A stretch of DNA of 38,532 nucleotides from Prevotella sp. Its GTDB lineage: Bacteria; Bacteroidota; Bacteroidia; Bacteroidales; Bacteroidaceae. The translations under genes and the position numbers were made by a program. Under the pieces are notes generated by a model. The model was not told where the DNA came from. It worked only from the letters and a program-made list of their open reading frames with translations, and searched no databases. Below, piece by piece: positions 26,253-34,832 of the stretch (position 1 is its first letter; each line of letters opens with the position of its first letter). The DNA lies in the NCBI GenBank assembly GCA_022511045.1, contig JAFLSF010000018.1, forward strand, positions 1 to 38,532, written 5' to 3'.

Positions 26253-26349
26253 CACATTTAACAAATCCTCAACATCCGCCCCCCTTAAATTAACACTTGA
26301 CAAGGCCTATACTCAAATGCGGTGAGGATAGGCCTCATTCTTTGTGTGT

Positions 26350-26426
26350 ATAGTCCACGCTCGATGTCTGCTTACTCCGCACCCTCTGTCCGGATAGTCC
26401 GCACTCCATGTGTGCTTACTTCCCAC
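26350..26426 (+). repeat. Two degenerate 33-nt direct repeats
   Basis: 26350-26382 and 26394-26426 agree at 27 of 33 positions, sharing ATAGTCC, ATGT and TGCTTACT blocks. They are separated by 11 nt of unrelated sequence. A looser resemblance (GTATAGNNCTC plus GCTCG) is seen at 101-140. No open reading frame or known element explains them. Confidence 0.55.
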
Positions 26427-26523
26427 TTGCACCACACCCAATCCATCATTTTCTCCTCCCATCTACTGGCCATTCCGAAAATAGTCCCTGTCTTTGCAAC
26501 GGAGTAACAATTAAAACAAACAA

Positions 26524-26551
26524 ATTGGGAGAGGTATCTACCCCTCCCAAT
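26524..26551 (-). terminator. Terminator of the pectate lyase gene
   Basis: ATTGGGAG (26524-26531) pairs with CTCCCAAT (26544-26551), with an inner GGTA/TACC stem. Read on the minus strand, the hairpin is followed by TTGTTTGTTTTAATTG, a T-rich run. It lies about 50 nt beyond the minus-strand stop codon. Confidence 0.7.
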
Positions 26552-26598
26552 CCGTCGTATGTACAGTTTAAACTCTCCTCTTTGGAGCAGTCTGTTAT

Positions 26599-29082
26599 TT
26601 ACATCTTTTGTCCTGCTATATTGAAGCGCTCACCATTCTTCACGATAATCAGACGACCATTTTCAAGCACTTTCATAGTGCGACCTTCGACATTTGCGTT
26701 GTTCTTAATGTTCTGGATGCCTGTTGCGCTGGTATCAGGCACGCGAACATACATATCGTAAATGCGGGCACCACCACCTGAACTGGTATTAAGCAGCTCA
26801 ATGGTACGTATCTGCTTAGCTTTTTCCTCTGTAAGACCTGCAACTTCAATGAGGTCCCATGCCAAGAGGGTTTGTTTCTTCATCTTATCTGTAGTTTTGG
26901 AACCAGTACTACCGTCAGCAAGTGTCCACGCAATCTTATATTGGCGGTCACCAGTGAAATGAAGATTCACTTTCAGTTGCAGCACACCGTTTTCAAGGTT
27001 CCAGCGAATACCTCCGTTGTTCTTACCTATATCAAAACCACCTACGGTGCAGCCACCAGGCACTGTACCATCGCTTTCGGTCTTATCGGGGCTATAACTG
27101 GTTGTATTGCTACTTCCAGCAATCTGTTCAAGAACACCCTTTAGGTCTGCGGGCAGATCTTCCCATGCATCTTGGAAGTGGTACCAGTCGCCTGTAAGCA
27201 CCTTAAACGGAGTAACTAATGTAATGATACCCGTTGTTGTATAAGGCTTTACTCCTTCTTCCTCATTGCCAGTAACAGTGAGAGTAAAAGTACATCCTAT
27301 CTGTGGAGTACCACTGATGGTTACCGTCTTGGTAGTAGGGTCGTAAGCATAAGAAAGTCCTTCTGCCAATCCCGTGACTACAGCATTAGTAGCTACGTCG
27401 TTCAATTCATAAACAATGTCAACAATAGGACGTCCTTCTATCACTTCTTGACTGCTATTAGCCGTCTTACATTTCACCTCTATCTTGTCTGGAACAACAA
27501 AATCAAAAGGAGTGCCGTCCAACTCGAAGGCTCCAAAGTCTGGAGCATCATCGTTATAGGGGATGTACACGTCGTCGGCTGTAATATATTCCAAACCTGC
27601 AGCCGTACACTCTGCTTCTGTCATTTTACGTGTTGGGGTGTAACCAATAATAGGCGTACCCATATCCTTGAAGATACTGCCCTCTTTCAATCGTGCAAAA
27701 TTGTTGTTCGGCAACGAGCCGTCAGCTTCACGCTCTGCCATGAAGTCTTCTTTGCTCAGTGAGAGGAACTCGCCAGAATGGTCTTTTGTCACAATCTGAG
27801 TTTTTCCTTCCTTGTAGCCTTCCTTAATGGGATTACAGCCGTCAATAGTTGTCCAAGAATTGAAATCAGTATCGGGATCTTGATAGCCCTCTTTGTCTGG
27901 AGAAAGGAATTCGTGGTTACCCACAGCAACTCCGCTTTTCTGGGCAGTAGCACCCCATCCCACACAGTTGCGAATAGTCATACCACCATATTTAAAGATG
28001 GTGGGGAAGCGATAGTTGTACTCATTACCCCATGCCACACAGTTAAATATGTACATGCCCTCATAGGCATTATTTTGGTCAAAACCTTTATGCAAGTTTT
28101 CAAACGACACACAATTGGTCACCACATGGGCTCCTGTAGACTGGTCGAAAGCAGCACCACCTGCGGAACCACCACCACCTAATTTGAAACCGTTTCCATT
28201 CTTACCCTCTATCTCTTTACCCGTAGCTTTATCGGTATAGTAACCAGCATGATAAGACCAACAGTGGTCTATAACGACAGGATGGTATACCATATAGAGG
28301 TCCCAGTTATCGTCGGAATTGTTCCATGCACGACATCCGTGAAACTCTGTGCCAGGACCTGGGAACAGCTTACAAGCAAAACCGTCGGCATCGCCACCGT
28401 CGTCGCTCTTGCCGCCATACGCCTCCAAGTCTGCATTCTCATAAGAGTCGCAATTGATAATCTTATTGTAACGGCAATAGGTATAACCTGGATTAAACTG
28501 AGGAGTTCCACTAATGGGGAATGACTTGGTTTCCTCTATCGCGAAATCCTTAAACATACCAATCTGTAAACCTGTATCATTGTTATAACGGAAAGTACAA
28601 CGCTCAATAATGTTATACGAACCCTCTAACTTCATACCATTGTCCTTTGCGTTCTGAAGTACCAGACCGTAGAACGTCCAGTAATTGGCAAGGTGGTTCA
28701 CATAGATACAGCGTGCCATCTTGAACTCGTTTTCCGTAGCAGGATTCATCTTTGAGCCATCGATAATAACCTTACCTACTGCATCCTCTGGCCATGCACG
28801 CATTTCACAGCGCAGGTCTGGATTGGTGGGCAATTCTGGAATCTTAATACGTTGGGTAATATAGTATGTACCCTCGTGAATCAAAATACGGTCACCTGCT
28901 TTCACTAGTTCTACAGCTTTGTGAATTGTTTGCAACGGTGCGCCCTCCGATCCATCATTAGCGTCATTACCCGTAGTTGCCACGTGAATGTCTCCAGCGG
29001 ATGCAGCCAATGAACATACCACCGTCAACAACACACCTAATACTCTCCTCATATAGAGGAATGGAAGATAGTTTTTAATCAT
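26599..29082 (-). CDS. Secreted pectate lyase, polysaccharide lyase family 9-like
   Basis: 827 residues. The signal peptide cleaves near SAASAG/D; ATG at residue 11 is an alternative start. Residues 30-520 form a right-handed parallel beta-helix (repeats such as NIIERCTFRYNNDTGL, VVTNCVSFENLHKGF). The known Pel9A calcium ligands Asp209/233/234/237 and the base Lys273 match Asp233 (DADGF), Asp257, Asp258 and Asp261 (SDDNWD) and Lys300 (NGNGFKLGG), with the same spacing for the four Asp. It should therefore cleave polygalacturonate by beta-elimination. A putative Ig domain (about 545-620) and a further beta-rich region (about 630-760) follow. The Bacteroidales C-terminal tail is KVLENGRLIIVKNGERFNIA. 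The gene stands alone, with no pectin SusCD nearby. Confidence 0.88.
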   Translation of the reverse strand: MIKNYLPFLYMRRVLGVLLTVVCSLAASAGDIHVATTGNDANDGSEGAPLQTIHKAVELVKAGDRILIHEGTYYITQRIKIPELPTNPDLRCEMRAWPEDAVGKVIIDGSKMNPATENEFKMARCIYVNHLANYWTFYGLVLQNAKDNGMKLEGSYNIIERCTFRYNNDTGLQIGMFKDFAIEETKSFPISGTPQFNPGYTYCRYNKIINCDSYENADLEAYGGKSDDGGDADGFACKLFPGPGTEFHGCRAWNNSDDNWDLYMVYHPVVIDHCWSYHAGYYTDKATGKEIEGKNGNGFKLGGGGSAGGAAFDQSTGAHVVTNCVSFENLHKGFDQNNAYEGMYIFNCVAWGNEYNYRFPTIFKYGGMTIRNCVGWGATAQKSGVAVGNHEFLSPDKEGYQDPDTDFNSWTTIDGCNPIKEGYKEGKTQIVTKDHSGEFLSLSKEDFMAEREADGSLPNNNFARLKEGSIFKDMGTPIIGYTPTRKMTEAECTAAGLEYITADDVYIPYNDDAPDFGAFELDGTPFDFVVPDKIEVKCKTANSSQEVIEGRPIVDIVYELNDVATNAVVTGLAEGLSYAYDPTTKTVTISGTPQIGCTFTLTVTGNEEEGVKPYTTTGIITLVTPFKVLTGDWYHFQDAWEDLPADLKGVLEQIAGSSNTTSYSPDKTESDGTVPGGCTVGGFDIGKNNGGIRWNLENGVLQLKVNLHFTGDRQYKIAWTLADGSTGSKTTDKMKKQTLLAWDLIEVAGLTEEKAKQIRTIELLNTSSGGGARIYDMYVRVPDTSATGIQNIKNNANVEGRTMKVLENGRLIIVKNGERFNIAGQKM

Positions 29083-29120
29083 GTTTGGTATAATTTAGAT
29101 GAGTTTGTTAGTATCGGGCA

Positions 29121-29152
29121 CAAAATTAGCATAAAAGTGCGACTCACGCAAA
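29121..29152 (-). promoter_or_regulatory. Promoter of the pectate lyase gene
   Basis: On the minus strand, TTTG (29152 to 29149), a 20-bp gap, then TAATTTTG (29128 to 29121), fitting TTTG-N20-TAnnTTTG. Transcription should start near 29115, giving a leader of about 30 nt. Confidence 0.7.
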
Positions 29153-29161
29153 CTTTTTTAT

Positions 29162-30151
29162 TTAAAAGTGTTTTTTAGGAGCCACTTTGTAATAATTTAG
29201 CGTATTACCACCCCACGTCTCTTGACGGTAAGGGCGCAGGTTGGGAGGCAGTTGAGGGGCACGGGTGCCACCATTGACTATAAACGGAGCTGTTTCTATG
29301 CGTATTTCGTCATAAAGATCTGCGGATAAGAAGGCCTCGTGGGTTTGACGACCACCTTCAACGATAAGCGACTGAACGCCTTGCTGATAGAGATCGTCTA
29401 TCAACTGGGGTAGAGGGCGTTGGCGAGTTAATACCACTCGCTTCGGATTGGGTCCACACCAATAGCGAACCGTCAGTTGCGGATGTTCCCTTATATCAGT
29501 CGTATGCCCTACAAGGATTGCATCCTCCTCGGCACGAAGTTGATGGGAGAACATTCGGGTATGCTCATTGGAAATCTGGCAAGGGCGGCCTTCTTCATCA
29601 ATAAATCCGTTGGCAGTCTGTGCCCACTTCAATATGATATAAGGACGGTGCTTTGAATGATAGGTAAAGAATCGGCGGTTGAGCCAACGACACTCCTGTT
29701 CCAAGACACCAACAGTCACCTCAATACCTGCCTGACGAAGCATCTCAACACCCCTACCCTGCACCTTGGCGAAAGGGTCAATACAACCTACTACCACACG
29801 GCGCACCCGTTTTTTGATAATCAATTCAGCACAAGGTGGGGTCTTGCCATAATGGGCGCAGGGCTCCAAAGAAACGTAAATGGTAGACTGGGGCAACAGA
29901 TATTCGTCCTCTGGGCGGACGGCGGCAAAAGCGTTGACCTCGGCGTGTGCCTCGCCACAACGTACGTGATAACCTTCGCCAATAATCGTGGGAAGAGGTG
30001 AAAGGTGAGAGGCTGGATTTGAGAGAATCTTGGGAGCAACGATAACCGCTCCCACCATAGGGTTAGGGCGTGCCCCTTGAATACCGTTAGCCGCCAGTTG
30101 TAGGCAACGCCGCATGAAAGTTTCGTCTGTCAACATTTGGCAATTATCCAT
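29162..30151 (-). CDS. ribD: Bifunctional riboflavin biosynthesis deaminase/reductase RibD
   Basis: 329 residues from ATG 30151. It performs the second and third steps of riboflavin synthesis in the cytoplasm: deamination of the pyrimidine and reduction of the ribosyl side chain. The deaminase zinc site is His69-Ala-Glu71 (EAHAEVNA) with Cys98 and Cys107 in LEPCAHYGKTPPC. The reductase domain follows from about residue 145 (RPYIILKWAQTANGFIDEEG, SLIVEGGRQTHEAFL). The frame is open to 30211, but homologues begin close to ETFMRRCLQLA. 30151 or the ATG at 30136 is therefore more credible than the upstream one, which would lie within prmC. No promoter of consensus type was found upstream. The first codons overlap the prmC promoter. 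Confidence 0.93.
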   Translation of the reverse strand: MDNCQMLTDETFMRRCLQLAANGIQGARPNPMVGAVIVAPKILSNPASHLSPLPTIIGEGYHVRCGEAHAEVNAFAAVRPEDEYLLPQSTIYVSLEPCAHYGKTPPCAELIIKKRVRRVVVGCIDPFAKVQGRGVEMLRQAGIEVTVGVLEQECRWLNRRFFTYHSKHRPYIILKWAQTANGFIDEEGRPCQISNEHTRMFSHQLRAEEDAILVGHTTDIREHPQLTVRYWCGPNPKRVVLTRQRPLPQLIDDLYQQGVQSLIVEGGRQTHEAFLSADLYDEIRIETAPFIVNGGTRAPQLPPNLRPYRQETWGGNTLNYYKVAPKKHF

Positions 30152-30168
30152 ATTCTTTGTACCTTTGC
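30136..30168 (+). promoter_or_regulatory. Promoter of prmC-recX-comF, giving a near-leaderless mRNA
   Basis: TTTG at 30136-30139, a 20-bp gap, then TACCTTTGC at 30160-30168. The prmC ATG at 30176 begins 7 nt after the box, about where transcription is expected to start, so the leader would be only a few nucleotides or absent. The promoter overlaps the 5' end of ribD on the other strand. Confidence 0.75.
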
Positions 30169-30175
30169 ATTTGTA

Positions 30176-31024
30176 ATGAGTTATCACCAACTTTGGGACC
30201 GTTTGGCGCACATCTACGACGAGGGTGAGGCGAAAGCCATTGCCCGCATGGTTTATGAAATGCGCTACGGTTTGACGCTATCGGATATTTTACTTGGCAA
30301 AGATACACAATTATCCGCAGATAAGCAAGAGGAATTGGAGGAAATTGCTCAACGCCTGTCAAGACAAGAGCCTGTGCAGTATGTTTTAGGTGAGGCGGAA
30401 TTTTGCGGAAGGACATTTCACGTAGAGTCTGGAGTGCTGATACCCAGGCCTGAGACACAATGGATGTGCCAGCACATTTTAGAAACAAAAGGAGGGAAAA
30501 ACAAGGAAAACAACCTGTCTGTTCTTGACATAGGGACAGGAAGCGGATGTATTGCCATTACTTTAGCAGCAGAATGGCCAAAAGCAAAGATTTCAGCATG
30601 GGATATTTCTGAAAAAGCTTTGGAAATAGCACAAGGAAATGCCTTACGCCATCAAGTTGATATTGACTTCTGTTTAGTGGATATACTCCATCCACAAAGC
30701 TATCCCCCCCGCGCAAGATTTGACATAATCGTCAGCAACCCCCCTTATATACTAAATAAGGAACGCGCGAGGATGGACAAAAACGTTTTGGACTATGAGC
30801 CGGCAACAGCCCTTTTTGTGCCTGAAGACGACCCGTTGCTGTTCCATCGGGCCATTGGACAGTATGCCTCTCAAGTGCTTCTGCCCGAAGGATGGCTCAT
30901 CGTAGAAATCAATCGACAATATGGGCAAGAAGTATGCCAACTACTGAAAGACATCGGACTCAACAAGGTATCGCTTCATCAAGACCAATATAATAACGAC
31001 CGTTTTGTAACAGCACGGATATGA
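30176..31024 (+). CDS. prmC: Peptide chain release factor N5-glutamine methyltransferase
   Basis: 282 residues. It methylates the glutamine of the GGQ motif in release factors RF1/RF2, using SAM. A small helical N-terminal substrate-binding domain (1-90) leads to VLIPRPETQ. The SAM-binding loop is DIGTGSGCIAITLA (from residue 118), and the signature NPPY is at 188-191. The frame is open from 30137, but the promoter -7 box (30160-30168) lies within that extension. The start is therefore the ATG at 30176, giving the expected MSYHQLWDRL N-terminus. The stop overlaps the recX start by 4 nt (ATGA), which indicates translational coupling. Confidence 0.94.
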   Translation: MSYHQLWDRLAHIYDEGEAKAIARMVYEMRYGLTLSDILLGKDTQLSADKQEELEEIAQRLSRQEPVQYVLGEAEFCGRTFHVESGVLIPRPETQWMCQHILETKGGKNKENNLSVLDIGTGSGCIAITLAAEWPKAKISAWDISEKALEIAQGNALRHQVDIDFCLVDILHPQSYPPRARFDIIVSNPPYILNKERARMDKNVLDYEPATALFVPEDDPLLFHRAIGQYASQVLLPEGWLIVEINRQYGQEVCQLLKDIGLNKVSLHQDQYNNDRFVTARI

Positions 31025-31491
31025 AACAGAAGACAGGACAAGAGGCCTATCTGCAATTGGCAGCATTATGTGCACAAAGTGAGCACTGCCAATGGGAAAT
31101 GACGGAGAAGATGCGGCGCTGGGGACTGGATGAAAAGACGCAGGCCAGTATCATGGCTCGCCTAATCAAAGAACGATATATTGACGATGAACGTTACGCC
31201 CGCGCCTTTGTCAAAGACAAAGTGCGCTACAACAAATGGGGACGGCGCAAGGTAGAACAAGCGTTATGGCAGAAGCACATTGCCGAGGACATTCGCCAGT
31301 TGGTACTTGACGAGGTGGACGAAGAAGAATATCTTGAAGTGTTACGCCCACTTTTAAAGCAGAAACGCAAAACGACAAAGGCGCAAAGTGACTACGAAAT
31401 GAATCAGAAATTGCTTCGCTTTGCACTCTCCCGAGGCTTCACCTTCGACCTTATCAGACAATGTATAGAGGTAGAGGACGAAGAAGAATGA
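31021..31491 (+). CDS. recX: Regulatory protein RecX
   Basis: 156 residues, all helical, the usual length of RecX. RecX binds RecA filaments and limits RecA activity. The three-helix repeats are visible: ARLIKERYIDDERYARAFVKDKVRYNKWGRRKVEQALWQK carries the family motif, with IDDERYARAFV and GRRKVEQAL. It starts inside the prmC stop codon (ATGA) and ends 17 nt before comF. recA is not in the window, so RecX is made from a separate, apparently constitutive, housekeeping unit. Confidence 0.9.
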   Translation: MKQKTGQEAYLQLAALCAQSEHCQWEMTEKMRRWGLDEKTQASIMARLIKERYIDDERYARAFVKDKVRYNKWGRRKVEQALWQKHIAEDIRQLVLDEVDEEEYLEVLRPLLKQKRKTTKAQSDYEMNQKLLRFALSRGFTFDLIRQCIEVEDEEE

Positions 31492-31508
31492 CAAATCAAT
31501 GACAGACC

Positions 31509-32201
31509 ATGAACTGGTGGACCAGAATACTTGACTTTATCTCTCCCCGTTGTTGTGTGGTATGCGGCAGACGACTCGCCCCATCAGAGCGGTCTTTATG
31601 CTCCGTCTGTCTGCTACACCTGCCACGTACCAGTTTCCAGTTCACGCCTACCGACAACTCTATGGACCAATTGTTTTGGGGACTATTGCCTGTAGAACGG
31701 GCTGCAGCATTGATGTACTTCGAGCCTCATTCCGAAATGGCACAAATGGTATATCAATTAAAATACGCTCAACGACCAGACATTGGAGAGGATATGGGTC
31801 GTATCATGGCAGAGGAAATGCAATTAGCAGGCTTTTTTGAAGACATAGATGTTCTGTTGCCAGTGCCTTTGTCGCGCAAACGGCATCGACAAAGGGGCTA
31901 CAACCAAAGTGAGATGTTGGCTCGCGGTATCAGTGAGAGAACTGGACTACCCATCGTCACCAAGGCAATCAGCAGGAAACATTTCCACCAAAGCCAAACC
32001 TCACTCACCAGACAAGAGCGTCAAGAAAATGTTGACAACACTTTCCTATTGCTCCGTCCTGAATTGTTAGAAAATCGTCATGTTCTACTCATCGACGATA
32101 TTTGCACCACAGGGGCTACCCTCATTGCATTGGGCAGCAGCATTAGAGACGTTACAGGCATACGTATAAGCATCTTAACCCTCGGTCTAACCAAGAAATA
32201 G
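31509..32201 (+). CDS. ComF-family phosphoribosyltransferase-like protein
   Basis: 230 residues. An N-terminal double zinc-knuckle (Cys16-x2-Cys19 and Cys31-x2-Cys34) is followed by a type I PRTase domain with the PRPP-binding signature LIDDICTTGAT (residues 194-204). The internal motif VPLSRKRHRQRGYNQSEMLA is characteristic of ComF/GntX proteins. These are linked to DNA uptake and processing in other bacteria, though the chemistry is uncertain. Its position after recX fits a DNA-handling role (inference). No terminator hairpin is evident after it. The next gene has its own promoter. Confidence 0.9.
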   Translation: MNWWTRILDFISPRCCVVCGRRLAPSERSLCSVCLLHLPRTSFQFTPTDNSMDQLFWGLLPVERAAALMYFEPHSEMAQMVYQLKYAQRPDIGEDMGRIMAEEMQLAGFFEDIDVLLPVPLSRKRHRQRGYNQSEMLARGISERTGLPIVTKAISRKHFHQSQTSLTRQERQENVDNTFLLLRPELLENRHVLLIDDICTTGATLIALGSSIRDVTGIRISILTLGLTKK

Positions 32202-32241
32202 GTTTCTGCAAGTAATTAAATCACCTTTTATCGTCTAAATG

Positions 32242-32274
32242 GTTGGACAATTGAAAAACATTTATTACCTTTGC
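32242..32274 (+). promoter_or_regulatory. Promoter of the polysaccharide export operon
   Basis: TACCTTTGC at 32266-32274, with a partial -33 (GTTG, 32242-32245) 20 bp upstream. Transcription should start near 32281, about 30 nt before the ATG at 32311. The open frame running through this promoter from 32239 is therefore not coding at its 5' end. Confidence 0.72.
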
Positions 32275-32310
32275 ACCAAATTGTCACATGAAACACATAA
32301 AGATATTATT

Positions 32311-34824
32311 ATGTCTGAATTAACGAAACAAGATATTGAGACCGTACAAGAGACCGTCGGTATTGAAGAGGAGTCGATATTTAGTTTCCGCACATTATTC
32401 GCCATGTTGGTTCTCAACTGGCAGTATTTCCTATTGTCACTGATTATTTTTGTATGCGGAGCACTCATATATTTGCGCTATGCCACTCCTGTTTATCAAG
32501 TGTCGGCAAAGATGCTTATCAAAGATGGCGACAGCAGGTATCGTCGTTCCACCAGCATGCTGAACAATATGCAAGACTTTGGTATATTGACAAACTCAGC
32601 AGGTATTGAGAACGAGATAGAGATAATACAATCTCGTATTCTGGCCCGCGACGCTATTTTAGACCTAAAGTTATACACAGAATATCGCTCTGTAGGAAAA
32701 GTAAAGAAGTCAGTAGTATATAAAGACCAGCCTGTCAATGTTGACTTAGATGCCGAAAGTCTTGCCAAAATGGACCAAGAACTGTTAAATGGTACACGCA
32801 GTATTCAGATGTTGCTAACCATTAAGAATGGCAAGTACAGCGTGAAAGGTAAGACCATCTTCAAGAATAAAGAACAAACAGAATTTAGGAAAAGTTCAGA
32901 GAAACTGCCTTTTGCTTTTAAGACAGAGTTCGGAACCTTAACATTCACCAAGAATGAAAAGAATAAGGAGGAAATTGAGGATGAAGACGAATACATCATC
33001 ACCATCAATCCGCCTATGTACGTTGCGACGGGCTATGTAAATCGCCTATCGGTAGATCTGTCAAGCAAGATGTCATCTATTGCCATATTGACATTGAAAG
33101 ACGTTAACCCTCGTCGTGGTTTGGATTACTTAAATCAGTTAGCAGAAGTTTACAACCGTCAAGCTAACGCCGATAAGAATGAAATTGCACTGCGCACCGA
33201 GGAGTTCATCAATGGTCGTCTGGAGAAGATTGATGCAGAGTTAGGTTCTACCGAAGATGCACTGGAGAATTATAAGAAGCGCCATGCTTTGATAGAGTTG
33301 AAGCAAGATGCTACGCAGACACTGCACATGTCAAGCCAATATGAAACCAAATTGGCTGAAGCCACTGCCCAGATTCAATTGTTAGACTACCTGCGCGAGT
33401 TTGTTGACAACCCCAACAATCAATACAAGATTATTCCGTCGAACGTTGGTATGACCGATGCCGCGTCTACGATGCTTATATCTAATTACAACCAGACGGT
33501 TCAGGAACGTAATCGACTTATGAAGGCTGCCAGTGCTCAGTCTCCTCAAGTGCAGACGCTGACAGAAACACTGGACGACTTGCAAACTTCCATTCGCACG
33601 GCTCTGCTGCAGGCTCGCCGCACAGCTGACATACAGCGTAAGAACATCAAAGACCAATTTGACAAGTATCAGAGTCGTATCGGAAGTACGCCAGAACAAG
33701 AGCGTGTTCTGACACAAATCGGTCGACAGCAAGAGGTAAAATCTGGCCTTTATCTGCTGTTGCTACAGAAACGTGAGGAGAACAGCATATCATTAGCTGC
33801 AACGGCCAATAAGGGTAAACTCATTGATGAGCCTCAGTTCAACGGCAAAATAAGTCCAAAGAGTGCCATCCTCCTGCTGGCAGCGCTGGTTCTCGCTTTA
33901 GTTATTCCTTTAGGAATCCTTTACCTACTGCAATTGTTACGCTTCCGCATCGAAGGCCATGAAGACGTAGCGCGCATGACTACTTTGCCCATTGTGTCTG
34001 ACATCCCCGTCGCCAGCGATAGTGTCAAGTCGTCAGCAGGCATCGTAGTCCAGGCCAACACAAACAATCAAATAGATGAAGTGTTCCGTTCGCTGCGTAC
34101 CAATGTGCAGTTTATGATGAAGGAGAACGACCAAGTAATCCTTTTCACTTCATCCATATCTGGTGAAGGAAAGACGTTTATAGCTGCCAACATGGCCATG
34201 TCGTTCTCGCTGTTGGGCAAGAAAGTTGTCCTTTGCGGTCTTGATATTCGTAAACCTGCCTTGGGTAAGCTGTTTGGCGTCCACGACCGTTCAAAGGGTG
34301 TCAGCATCTTACTTAATAAGAGCTCGCTGAAAGAACAGGATGTATATGACCAGATTTCACCATCGGGCGTGAATGATAATCTGGACTTGCTGTTGGCTGG
34401 CCCTACACCTCCCAACCCAACAGAGCTTTTGGCTCGTGATAATCTATCCCAGATATTCGAGTGCTTGAAGCAACATTATGACTATATCATTTTAGATACT
34501 GCGCCCGTAGGATTGGTTACTGATACTTTGCAAATAGCTCGCTACGCTAATGTCTGCTGCTATGTTTGCCGTGCAGACTACACGCCAAAGAGCAATATCA
34601 TGCTGCTCAACTCCTTAGCAGCAGAGGGTAAGATGCCAAATCTATGTGTCGTCCTAAACGGCATCGATATGTCGAAGAAGAAGTATGGCTACTATTATGG
34701 CTATGGAAAGTACGGCCATTACAGCCGTTACGGCAATTATGGCAATTACGGAAGCTATGGTAACTACGGCAATTATGCTAATAGCCACTATAGTAACAAG
34801 AACGACGACTCCATTAAAAAATAA
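32311..34824 (+). CDS. Wzc-type polysaccharide co-polymerase with tyrosine autokinase domain
   Basis: 837 residues from ATG 32311. The N-terminal Wzz domain has TM1 about residues 37-55, a periplasmic coiled-coil loop (to about 500) and TM2 near 525-545. A cytoplasmic BY-kinase domain follows, with Walker A SGEGKT (Lys621), Walker A' LDIRKP (Asp645) and Walker B IILDTAP (Asp729). The last 50 residues are a tyrosine cluster: 14 Tyr in repeats such as YGNYGNYGSYGNYGNY. In this family Tyr-tail phosphorylation and dephosphorylation controls polymer length and export. The frame is open to 32239, but the promoter at 32266-32274 excludes that part. It leads an operon with a small HAD hydrolase, a Wza-type protein and a small membrane protein. 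No classical Wzb phosphatase is present here. Confidence 0.93.
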   Translation: MSELTKQDIETVQETVGIEEESIFSFRTLFAMLVLNWQYFLLSLIIFVCGALIYLRYATPVYQVSAKMLIKDGDSRYRRSTSMLNNMQDFGILTNSAGIENEIEIIQSRILARDAILDLKLYTEYRSVGKVKKSVVYKDQPVNVDLDAESLAKMDQELLNGTRSIQMLLTIKNGKYSVKGKTIFKNKEQTEFRKSSEKLPFAFKTEFGTLTFTKNEKNKEEIEDEDEYIITINPPMYVATGYVNRLSVDLSSKMSSIAILTLKDVNPRRGLDYLNQLAEVYNRQANADKNEIALRTEEFINGRLEKIDAELGSTEDALENYKKRHALIELKQDATQTLHMSSQYETKLAEATAQIQLLDYLREFVDNPNNQYKIIPSNVGMTDAASTMLISNYNQTVQERNRLMKAASAQSPQVQTLTETLDDLQTSIRTALLQARRTADIQRKNIKDQFDKYQSRIGSTPEQERVLTQIGRQQEVKSGLYLLLLQKREENSISLAATANKGKLIDEPQFNGKISPKSAILLLAALVLALVIPLGILYLLQLLRFRIEGHEDVARMTTLPIVSDIPVASDSVKSSAGIVVQANTNNQIDEVFRSLRTNVQFMMKENDQVILFTSSISGEGKTFIAANMAMSFSLLGKKVVLCGLDIRKPALGKLFGVHDRSKGVSILLNKSSLKEQDVYDQISPSGVNDNLDLLLAGPTPPNPTELLARDNLSQIFECLKQHYDYIILDTAPVGLVTDTLQIARYANVCCYVCRADYTPKSNIMLLNSLAAEGKMPNLCVVLNGIDMSKKKYGYYYGYGKYGHYSRYGNYGNYGSYGNYGNYANSHYSNKNDDSIKK

Positions 34825-34832
34825 AGAAGGAA

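Larger units (their letters stand above)
26189..26598. other. Non-coding region between convergent operons
   Basis: 410 bp between two converging genes. It contains the perfect terminator hairpin (26215-26252), a second hairpin (AGGCCTAT 26303-26310 with ATAGGCCT 26328-26335, inner CTCA/TGAG), two degenerate 33-nt direct repeats (26350-26382 and 26394-26426) and the terminator of the minus-strand gene (26524-26551). Open frames across it have no family resemblance and run through these elements, so I call none of them genes. Confidence 0.65.

Noticed and set aside
26350..26426. The 33-nt repeat pair as a CRISPR array
   Set aside because: Only two imperfect units with an 11-nt gap, no uniform spacers and no cas genes.
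26408..26761. 117-codon frame entering the 3' end of the pectate lyase gene
   Set aside because: Crosses repeats and a terminator and runs antisense to a real gene; no recognisable protein features.
32239..32310. 24-codon N-terminal extension of the Wzc-type gene
   Set aside because: It contains the -7 box; transcription would start downstream of that ATG.
34690..34790. Tandem YG-encoding units as a separate repeat element
   Set aside because: They are in frame and encode the tyrosine tail of the kinase; described there instead.
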